DNA of 64,000 bases from DATGPD01 sp031423015 (GTDB taxonomy: Bacteria > Planctomycetota > UBA1135 > UBA2386). Positions 22,866-29,814 of the stretch are shown piece by piece (within the stretch, counting starts at the first letter, position 1; every line of letters begins with the position of its first letter). A program made the translations under genes and the position numbers. The stretch lies in the NCBI GenBank assembly GCA_031423015.1, contig JANPER010000150.1:16208-80207 (forward strand). The letters are read 5' to 3'. The notes beneath the pieces are model-generated. The model did no database searches. It had not been told where the DNA came from and saw only the letters and a program-made list of their open reading frames with translations.

Positions 22866-23572
22866 TCGAGGACTGCCGCTGGGCCGAGCTGCTGTTTCCT
22901 GGCCTGCGGGTCGAGGTGGCGTGTGTGCGTGATGCGGAGGGCGCTGCCGCGGAGGCCGAGCTGGTCGCGGCCGAGCGGGCCCTGGTGCGCGATGCCGTGC
23001 CCGCCCGCGTGCGCGCCTTCGCGCTCGGCAGGCGCGCGGCGCACCGCGCGCTCACCCGGGCAAAGGCGCCGAGCGGGCCGATTCTGGCTGGGGCCAATCG
23101 CGCGCCGCGCTGGCCGGCTGGGTTCGTCGGCAGCATCGCCCACTGTGAAGGCATCGCGATCGCCGCGGTGGCTCGCGCCGACGCAGTGCAGGGTCTCGGC
23201 GTCGACGTCGAAGTAGCGCGTGGCCTAACGACCGACTTGTGGTCGCGCGTCCTCACGCCGCACGAGCGGGCCGCACTCGCCGCGCTGCCCGCGGCCGAAC
23301 GTGCCGACGCAGCCCTGCGCGTGTTCTGTGCCAAGGAAGCGATCTACAAGGCTTGGTCGCTGCGCGGCCAACGGGTGATCGAGTTCCAAGACGTCGAGCT
23401 TGCGGCGTTGCCGACGGCGAATGCAACGTCCGCGACTCAGGCGCACGTGGCGACTCCGCCGCGCGCCCGCGCCGACGTGCGCGTGGGTGGCGACGACGTC
23501 TACGTCTTCGCCGCCGCACACCTCGACTTCGGGGCGCGTGTTTGTGACCTCGATGCTCGACTTCGCCTGTAA
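22862..23572 (+). CDS. 4'-phosphopantetheinyl transferase, Sfp/EntD type
   Basis: A 236-aa enzyme that converts apo carrier domains to holo form with CoA. EntD-like landmarks are FVGSIAHCEG (89-97), GVDVEVA with Asp115 and Glu117 for Mg2+, and CAKEAIYKAW (156-165). The start is taken as TTG at 22862, whose last two bases overlap the PKS stop; the conserved FPGLRVEVA text begins at residue 12, so a start well downstream would cut the domain. The overlap indicates translational coupling with the PKS, and the obvious clients are the PCP and ACP encoded just upstream. It ends the biosynthetic operon. Confidence 0.9.
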   Translation: MIEDCRWAELLFPGLRVEVACVRDAEGAAAEAELVAAERALVRDAVPARVRAFALGRRAAHRALTRAKAPSGPILAGANRAPRWPAGFVGSIAHCEGIAIAAVARADAVQGLGVDVEVARGLTTDLWSRVLTPHERAALAALPAAERADAALRVFCAKEAIYKAWSLRGQRVIEFQDVELAALPTANATSATQAHVATPPRARADVRVGGDDVYVFAAAHLDFGARVCDLDARLRL

Positions 23573-23575
23573 CCA

Positions 23576-23619
23576 AACGCGACTTCGTTGCCACTCCTGG
23601 GCATGCGACGAATCGCGTT
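23576..23619. terminator. Possible hairpin after the NRPS/PKS operon
   Basis: Arms 23576-23588 and 23608-23619 pair over 12 bp with one bulged C, with a loop of 19 bases, starting 4 bases after the PPTase stop. No T-run follows, so it would be at best a Rho-assisted terminator or an mRNA 3' stabiliser. Confidence 0.4.
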
Positions 23620-23639
23620 CATTCAACCCGAGCTACGCT

Positions 23640-24269
23640 ATGCAGCCGATGACCCAAACCCCGCCGCGCCGTCTCGTGATCGTCGACGTGCCGCCGTTCA
23701 TCGAAGAATGGCGCAAGCGCACGGGCGCCGATCAGCGCGACGAAGTCTGGGAAGGAGTGGTCCACATGGGGCCTTCTCCAACTGAGGACCACCACGAGGC
23801 CGTGTTTCAACTCGAGGTGTGGTTGCGCCGGTACTGGGCCAAGTCGTGTGGCGGGCGCGTGCTGGGCGACTGCAACGTGGCGCCGACGGGTTTGAGGAAA
23901 TGGACCGACAACTACCGCGTGCCGGATCTCTTCCTCATCAAGCCCGAACGCCTTGCCTACAGCCGCAGAACCCACTTCGCTGGCGGCCCCAACGTCATCG
24001 TCGAGATCCGTTCGCCCGGTGACGAGAGCTACGAGAAACTGCCGTTCTACTTTGAGATCGGCGTCGAGGAAGCGTGGGTCATCGATCGCGACAGCAAAGC
24101 ACCGGAGATCTTCGTGCGCGGGGTGAAGGCGTTTCGCAAGGCGAAGGCGAACCGTGCCGGTTGGTTGGTGAGCAAGGTGACCGGCGTCGCGATGCGCGCG
24201 GCGAAGGGCAAGCTGGCGCTGCGCCTACGTGACGAACCAGCGAGCGATGCCATGGTCCCGGAAGACTGA
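23640..24269 (+). CDS. Uma2-family (DUF820) PD-(D/E)xK nuclease-like protein
   Basis: A 209-aa protein of the Uma2 endonuclease-like family. Visible marks are the substrate-side PSPTEDHHEAVFQL, the motif YRVPDLFLI with the probable catalytic Asp, and VIVEIRSPGDESYEKLPFYFEIGVEEAWVID, with the second acidic residue in VEI. The usual Lys of VEI.S.S is not obvious. Family function is poorly known; members are numerous in cyanobacteria and planctomycetes and are often linked to mobile DNA. The ATG at 23640 was chosen because it gives a family-like N-terminus. It follows the biosynthetic operon by 67 bases but is probably not part of it. Confidence 0.8.
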   Translation: MQPMTQTPPRRLVIVDVPPFIEEWRKRTGADQRDEVWEGVVHMGPSPTEDHHEAVFQLEVWLRRYWAKSCGGRVLGDCNVAPTGLRKWTDNYRVPDLFLIKPERLAYSRRTHFAGGPNVIVEIRSPGDESYEKLPFYFEIGVEEAWVIDRDSKAPEIFVRGVKAFRKAKANRAGWLVSKVTGVAMRAAKGKLALRLRDEPASDAMVPED

Positions 24270-24315
24270 CCTCGAAACTTGGTGCATCCGTCACGTCTTC
24301 GATCAACCAAGGCCT

Positions 24316-25335
24316 CTAGCGCACCTTGCGTCGGCGAGGTGGACGCCGCGCTGCCGACGGCTGGCGCTTGGAAGTCGCCGCCGCGGGGCGCGGTCGCTTG
24401 GCGGTGGTCGCCGAGCGCAGGCCGAGCAAGGCCGCTTGGACGTAGCGCAACACGACGTCGGCGCGCGTCTGCTGTTCGATCTTGCGGCGGCGGGTCGCGA
24501 ACAGGGCGTCGTCGGTGATGCCCGCGAAGGGGAGACGCCACAGCAGCGTCTCCATCGGCGACTGTTCGGCCAGCCACTCTGGTAGCACGGCCAACAGCTC
24601 GCCGTGCAGGCAGATCTCGAGCCCCACGCGCAGTTGGTCGACTTGCAGCGCGACGTGGCGGGGAACCTCGGTCGGCCAGCCGTCGAGCGGTCGTCCGGCG
24701 GCATCGAGGGGCGGCGCTACGAAGCGGTGCTCGAGCAGAGTCTCTTTGGCTACCTGGCGGCGACCGAACAGCGGGTGGCCTTGGCCGCAGTAGACGAAGT
24801 TGCGCACCACGCCCACCGGCACACAATCGAGGTCCGTGGCGCCGTGCAGCGCCGCATCGGGTCCGTGGAAGGCGATGTCGATGCGGCCCCGGCGCAGTGC
24901 GTGGCCGAGGTCGCTCGCTGCCGGCGTCGACAGCTTGGGCACGAGGCCAGGATGCTCGCGGCACATCGTGGCCAACGCGGGGACCAAGACCGCGGTGGTG
25001 ATTGCGCCGGCGCTGGCGATGTGCACCGGGCCGTTGAGCTGTTGTCCAGCGAGGTGCTGGATCGCCTCGTCGACCGAGCGCATCGCCGTGCGCAGCGCGT
25101 CCAGGAACCCACGCCCGGCCTCGCTCAGCTCGATGCGTCGGCCGGCGCGTTGGAAGAGCTGCACGCCGAGGTCGCGTTCGAGCAGCTTCACCGCGCGTGA
25201 CAGCGCGGGGGCCGACACGTAGAACTCGCGAGCGGCGCTGGGCAGGTGGCAGTGCTCGGCCACCGCCCGGAAGGCCGGCAGCCAGTTCCACAGCGTGCTC
25301 AGGCGGCGGAGGCGGTCGAGGGGTTCGGAGGTCAT
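24316..25335 (-). CDS. LysR-family transcriptional regulator
   Basis: A 339-aa one-component regulator. The N-terminal winged helix-turn-helix (residues about 12-70) reads WLPAFRAVAEHCHLPSAAREFYVSAPALSRAVKLLERDLGVQLFQR, a standard LysR signature. A linker helix and a periplasmic-binding-protein-like effector domain follow. The last 30 residues are unusually rich in Arg, Pro and Ala and extend past the usual end. The start at 25335 gives the normal N-terminus. It is divergent from a secreted protein gene at 25455; LysR proteins often control the divergent neighbour, so that gene is a candidate target. The inducer is unknown. Confidence 0.9.
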   Translation of the reverse strand: MTSEPLDRLRRLSTLWNWLPAFRAVAEHCHLPSAAREFYVSAPALSRAVKLLERDLGVQLFQRAGRRIELSEAGRGFLDALRTAMRSVDEAIQHLAGQQLNGPVHIASAGAITTAVLVPALATMCREHPGLVPKLSTPAASDLGHALRRGRIDIAFHGPDAALHGATDLDCVPVGVVRNFVYCGQGHPLFGRRQVAKETLLEHRFVAPPLDAAGRPLDGWPTEVPRHVALQVDQLRVGLEICLHGELLAVLPEWLAEQSPMETLLWRLPFAGITDDALFATRRRKIEQQTRADVVLRYVQAALLGLRSATTAKRPRPAAATSKRQPSAARRPPRRRKVR

Positions 25336-25454
25336 TCTAGTTTGTGGAATGATTCGTAGCTGGAACTCTAACGAACACAACGTTCGCGAGGGCTAGGAAG
25401 GACAAGCCAAACGGCGGGCCCCCGACGCCGCGTCCTTCTCTTCTCCTCAATCGC

Positions 25455-26738
25455 ATGCAGACTCACGCTCTCCTTCGCTCTCTCACTCTCCCCACGCCGC
25501 TCCTGACCACCGCCTTGGTCGGGATCGTCAGCCAGTTGGCCCCAGCACAGGCCTACAACATGTCCGTCCTGGTCCGCAATCTGATGCGCCCCACGGGCAT
25601 CGTGGCGGCGCCCGACGGCACCCTCTACATCACCGAGGTGCCCCAGCCCGGACAGATGGGCGGCAACAACATGGTGTCGCGCATCGCCGTTGGCGGCGCC
25701 AAAACGGTGTTGGTCGCGGGCGAGCCCGAACCAACGCACATCGCTCGCCACGCCGACGGCACCCTGTACTGGACGTGTGGGACTGCGGGGGTCATCCAAC
25801 GCTTTGCCAATGGCATGCGTACGAGACTCATCAACCAGCTCGCCAATCCGTCCGGCATGGCGGTGGGGGCCAGCGGCACGGTGTACTTCACGCAGGTGCC
25901 GACGCCCGGCCAGAACGGGATGAACGGCGGCCGCAACACCGTGAACTCATGGACGATGGCGGGCACGCAGACCATCACCATGGGTGAGCCGGAGCCGCGC
26001 GACGTGGCGGTCGACGCCAACGGCAACCTCTACTGGACCTGTAAGTCGGCGAACGTGATCCTGTGGCGCAACGCCAGCACCGGCATGGTGTCGCCGCTGC
26101 TGCGCGGGCTCGACAAGCCGTCGGGGATCGCGGTCGACGCGCACGGCGCCATCTACTTCACCGAGGTGCCGACGCCGGGCATGAACGCGATGAACGGCGG
26201 GCGCAATCGCGTCAGCCGCTACGTGCCGGCGACGCAGACGTTGACCCTCATCGACTTCGGTGACCCGGAGCCGTTCGACGTGGCGGTGTCCCCCGACGGC
26301 AACACGGTGTACTGGACGTGCACGAGCGCTGGCGTGATCGTGCGCGCGGTGCGCAACCGCGCGCCGGTGACGCTCAGCACCATGACGTCGCTCGGCATGG
26401 GCCGCGTGACCCCGCTCTTGCTGCGCGCGCCCGACTTCGCCAACCATATGTATGCCGCCGCCAGTTCGCTCGGCCTCGGCCCGATCATCATCGGCAACGA
26501 GAACTTGGCGCTGGCCGCGGACGCGCTGCTCGCCACCTCGGCGGGCGGTTCTTGGCCCAGCGTGTTCGCCGGCTACCTCGGCCGGCTGGACGGCGCGGGC
26601 GCGGCAAGCGCTGCGATCGCGTTGCCCAACCTCGCCGAGTTGCGCGGCCTGACGTTGATGACCGGCTACGTCGTCTTCGACCCGCGCGCGCCGTTCGGCA
26701 TGGTGGCCAGCGAGACGCTGCGCTTGGTCGTCGACTGA
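25455..26738 (+). CDS. Secreted NHL-like beta-propeller protein with tandem repeats
   Basis: A 427-aa exported protein with a signal peptide of about 33 residues. It contains near-tandem blocks of 86-90 residues, each with YxTEVPxPG, a GGRNxVS-like turn, EPEPxDVAV and LYWTCxSAxVI, at about residues 58, 144 and 234. Each block probably supplies two propeller blades, as in NHL proteins. The conserved Trp-Thr-Cys in each block is notable. The last 110 residues are a separate glycine- and leucine-rich domain. Binding partner unknown. It faces the LysR gene divergently across 119 bases. Confidence 0.78.
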   Translation: MQTHALLRSLTLPTPLLTTALVGIVSQLAPAQAYNMSVLVRNLMRPTGIVAAPDGTLYITEVPQPGQMGGNNMVSRIAVGGAKTVLVAGEPEPTHIARHADGTLYWTCGTAGVIQRFANGMRTRLINQLANPSGMAVGASGTVYFTQVPTPGQNGMNGGRNTVNSWTMAGTQTITMGEPEPRDVAVDANGNLYWTCKSANVILWRNASTGMVSPLLRGLDKPSGIAVDAHGAIYFTEVPTPGMNAMNGGRNRVSRYVPATQTLTLIDFGDPEPFDVAVSPDGNTVYWTCTSAGVIVRAVRNRAPVTLSTMTSLGMGRVTPLLLRAPDFANHMYAAASSLGLGPIIIGNENLALAADALLATSAGGSWPSVFAGYLGRLDGAGAASAAIALPNLAELRGLTLMTGYVVFDPRAPFGMVASETLRLVVD

Positions 26739-26755
26739 TCGGTGCGGTCGATTGA

Positions 26756-28072
26756 CTAGCGCCCGAGTTGCACGGTGACGACGGCCGACGTGCATCCCGC
26801 GGCGCTGGTCAGGCTCAGCGCCTGCACCGGCAACGACACGCCGCCGAGGCCGACGTGGGTGAAGGCCCACGTGGCCTGCCCGCGCGGGTCGGTCACCAGC
26901 GGCAGGGCCAACGGCGGCACGCGCACGTCGAGGCCCACGAACATCGGCACGCCGAGCCAAGAGAGCAGCGGGAACTCGCCGATCGCTGTCAGCTCGGACA
27001 CGAACAGCACGCACGGCGCGGCCGCGATCGAGCCATGCAACACGATGCTGGCTGGGCCGCGCGGCACCGGGTTGGCTGGTCCGATCACCAGGTGCGGACG
27101 CGCTGGCTCGACTTGCACGACGTCGCTGCGGATGCCGATCCAATCGGCGATCGTCACCAAGAGACGCCCGCCGTCCGCGGGCTGGAACGCATCGAACGTC
27201 GCGAGCGTGCCGCCGGGCAGCCAGGCGATCTGCGTGCTGCCGGCGCTGCCGGTGTTGAGCCAAGGCGTGGCCGCGCGTGCCCCCGACGTGAGGTCGACTC
27301 GTAGAACGTAGCCGAGCAAGCCACCCGTCACGTAGGCGCGCTCGCGGTTGTCGATCGCCAGATCGTACGCGGCATCCAGCGGGGCGCCGATCGGCGTCGC
27401 GTCCTGCATCGTCAGCACTGGGCCACCGGCCAACGTGAACGCCACCCGGCCGGCGGCGAAACGCAGGAGAAGGCTGCTGCCGGGTGGCGCCGGGAACGTC
27501 GCGCTCGCCGTCGCACAGAGCAAATCGCCGTTGCCCGCAAAGCCAAGCGGACCCGAGGCACCGACGAGCTGCACGATCTCGCGGTGGGTGCCGAGCGTGG
27601 GCTCCAGGCGCCACACGCCGGGGCGCGCGCCGGGGCTGGGCCATGCGGGGTTCGCGGTCGCTAGCAGCGTCGAACTGCCGGGCACCGCCGCGAGGTCGAA
27701 GGTGTTGGCGGGGACGCCGCCGAGGTGCCGCGTTTGGCGCGTGACCGGATCGTGCGCCAGCAGCGTTTGGTTCGACCCATTGGTGAACAGCACTTCGCCG
27801 GTCGCATCGACGATCAAGGCGCCGATCCACTGGCCGCCCGGTAGTACGTACGCGAGCGAGCGGTTGCCGATCGCGTCGACGGCAAACAGCGAGTCGCGGT
27901 GCGCGACCCAGATCGTCCGACCATCACGGCTTGGCGCCATCGCCACGATGTCGTGCTGCACCCCGAGGTTGGAGTAGCGCGAAGCGGTGGCGAAACCCGG
28001 CGTCGGAGCCTGACCGGGCAGGCTCAGAACTGTGCCGAGCGCCAACAACGCGCCGTGTGACGCAACGCGCAT
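26756..28072 (-). CDS. Secreted hypothetical protein, propeller plus C-terminal beta domain
   Basis: A 438-aa exported protein with signal peptide MRVASHGALLALGTVLSLPGQA. The body has about 300 residues of strand-turn text with repeated D/G motifs (RTIWVAHRDSLFAVDAIG, GEVLFTNGSN), suggesting a beta-propeller. The C-terminal 110 residues (from IGPANPVPRGPASIVLHG) match the style of the tail in the secreted protein at 9143. The ATG at 28072 shares one base with the sulfatase stop (TGATG), so the two are co-translated; a role in the same extracellular process is inferred. No catalytic motif is seen. Confidence 0.75.
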   Translation of the reverse strand: MRVASHGALLALGTVLSLPGQAPTPGFATASRYSNLGVQHDIVAMAPSRDGRTIWVAHRDSLFAVDAIGNRSLAYVLPGGQWIGALIVDATGEVLFTNGSNQTLLAHDPVTRQTRHLGGVPANTFDLAAVPGSSTLLATANPAWPSPGARPGVWRLEPTLGTHREIVQLVGASGPLGFAGNGDLLCATASATFPAPPGSSLLLRFAAGRVAFTLAGGPVLTMQDATPIGAPLDAAYDLAIDNRERAYVTGGLLGYVLRVDLTSGARAATPWLNTGSAGSTQIAWLPGGTLATFDAFQPADGGRLLVTIADWIGIRSDVVQVEPARPHLVIGPANPVPRGPASIVLHGSIAAAPCVLFVSELTAIGEFPLLSWLGVPMFVGLDVRVPPLALPLVTDPRGQATWAFTHVGLGGVSLPVQALSLTSAAGCTSAVVTVQLGR

Positions 28073-29526
28073 CACTGCGCGCGCCCAGCGGCACGGGTGC
28101 CGCTGCCTTGCCGTTGGGTCAGGCGATCGCCGAGATCGCCGCGCATGCGATCGGCCCGTGCCGTGAGCGCGAGCACGACGTGTGGCAGGGTCGCCGCGAG
28201 GTTGAAGCGTTCACCCGGGTCGGCCTCCAGGTCATAGAGCGCGAGGCCGGTGGGCACGCCGTGCGCGTACGCCCCGGGTCGACCGTTGTCGCCGGGGGCA
28301 CGGTCCTGCATCGAGCGATAGCGATGCTGGAAGTGCAGCTTCCACTTGCCGGTCCGCATCGCCTCCAGGTCGTTGTCGTGGTACCAGAAGAACAGGGCGT
28401 CCGGCGCGGTCCGTCCGTCGCGTTCCCCCGCGAGCAACGGCCAGATGTCCGTGCCGTCGATCGGATGCGGCGGCAGCTCGGCGCCCAGCAGCCGCGCGAG
28501 CGTGGGCAGCACGTCGATGGTCATCGCCGGCGCGCGGCAGACGTGGCCCGCGGGCAGATGACCTGGCCAGCGCAGCAAGCATGGCACGCGCACGCCGCCC
28601 TCGAACGTGGTGCCCTTGCCCTCGCGCAGCGGCCCCGCCGAGCCGGCGTGGTTGCCGTAGCTGAGCCAAGGGCCGTTGTCGGAGATGAACAGCACGAGGG
28701 TGTCGCGCGCGAGTTCGAGGCGATCCAGCGTCTCCAAGATGCGGCCGACCTCACGGTCGATCTCCTCGACCACGTCGCCGTACAGGCCAGCTGCCGAGCG
28801 ACCGCGCGCATCCTGGGCGGCGTGCAGCGGCACGTGCGGCATCGGCTGCGCCAGGTACACGAAGAACGGCTGGCGGCGCGCGGCGCTTCTGGTGATGAAG
28901 TCGATGGCGCGCGAGGTGAAGTCGTGCGTGAAGCGATCCTGATCGGGGTCACGCGCGACGATCGCGTCGCCCTCGATCAGCGGCAGGGGCGGGTAGGACT
29001 TGGGCGCTTCCGGATGCGCCGGGTGCATGTCGTTGCTGTACGGGATCCCATAGAACTCGTCGAAGCCGTGGCGGCGCGGCAGGAACGGGGCCAGGTGCCC
29101 GAGGTGCCATTTGCCAAAGGCGGCGGTGGCGTGCCCTTGCTGTTTGCAGATCTCGGCCAGGGTGACCTCGTCTTGGTGGAGGCCGTGCTTGGCGTTGGGG
29201 CCGAGCGCGCCATGAATCCCGATGCGGTTGGCGTAGCAGCCGGTGAGCAGCGAAGCGCGCGACGCGGAGCACACCGGCTGGCTGACGTAGAAGTCGGTGC
29301 AACGGACCCCGTCGCGCGCCAGGCTGTCGAGGTGCGGCGTGCGGATGGTCGGGTGGCCAAAGCAACCGAGATCGCCGTAGCCCAGGTCGTCGACCAACAC
29401 GAGCACGATGTTGGGCAGCGACGCGCGGGAGGGCGAGTCGAGCTTGACCGGTGGTGTCGATTGAGGCGGGGCCGCGGGGCTCGCCGACAGCAGCGCACAA
29501 CCGAGAAAGAGCCGAGTGGCCAGCAT
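28072..29526 (-). CDS. Exported sulfatase (arylsulfatase family)
   Basis: A 484-aa alkaline-phosphatase-fold sulfatase with an N-terminal signal segment. The formylglycine site is Cys86 in CSASRASLLTG, the C-x-P/A-x-R form that an FGE enzyme would modify. Metal-binding Asp46-Asp47 (VDDLGYGD), GKWHLGH and ISDNGPW are all present. It should hydrolyse sulfate esters of a glycan or aryl compound outside the cytoplasm. Such enzymes are abundant in planctomycetes for algal polysaccharide use. The downstream secreted protein overlaps its stop by one base. The modifying FGE is not in the window. Substrate cannot be read from sequence. Confidence 0.92.
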   Translation of the reverse strand: MLATRLFLGCALLSASPAAPPQSTPPVKLDSPSRASLPNIVLVLVDDLGYGDLGCFGHPTIRTPHLDSLARDGVRCTDFYVSQPVCSASRASLLTGCYANRIGIHGALGPNAKHGLHQDEVTLAEICKQQGHATAAFGKWHLGHLAPFLPRRHGFDEFYGIPYSNDMHPAHPEAPKSYPPLPLIEGDAIVARDPDQDRFTHDFTSRAIDFITRSAARRQPFFVYLAQPMPHVPLHAAQDARGRSAAGLYGDVVEEIDREVGRILETLDRLELARDTLVLFISDNGPWLSYGNHAGSAGPLREGKGTTFEGGVRVPCLLRWPGHLPAGHVCRAPAMTIDVLPTLARLLGAELPPHPIDGTDIWPLLAGERDGRTAPDALFFWYHDNDLEAMRTGKWKLHFQHRYRSMQDRAPGDNGRPGAYAHGVPTGLALYDLEADPGERFNLAATLPHVVLALTARADRMRGDLGDRLTQRQGSGTRAAGRAQ

Positions 29527-29814
29527 GGCTTGCAGGATAGGGCGAGTGGCCGACTGATCGAGCGCCTGTTAGGGAGGGTCGAGGTGCCACCGTCCATTTC
29601 GTGGTGCCCTGCGCCGCAAGTGACCCAGCCCAACCAGGGGTTTCAGCGGCCGACGGCATCGGCAACTTCTCTCGGACGCATCAGAAACGGAGCGATGGAG
29701 TTGTGCTGGACCACGAAACAGTGGGCGGCACCGGCCCCGGAGTTTGGTTATCGTCTCCTCTCTGCCTGTCCCGTTTCCGTGGCCGCGCCCACTGGCGCCA
29801 ACTCACACAACCTC
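29527..29814. other. Intergenic region between divergent sulfatase and protease genes
   Basis: A 288-base divergent intergenic region that must hold the promoters of both exported enzymes. I could not identify a convincing -35/-10 pair, operator or strong hairpin in it, and there is no supportable small ORF. Confidence 0.5.

Noticed and set aside
23640..24269. Uma2-type protein as part of the NRPS/PKS cluster
   Set aside because: Although close by, this family is common outside biosynthetic loci and no linking motif or overlap is seen.
27931..29814. In-frame extension of the S8 protease upstream of 29815
   Set aside because: It is antisense to the sulfatase and a secreted protein; the signal peptide at 29815 is a better start.
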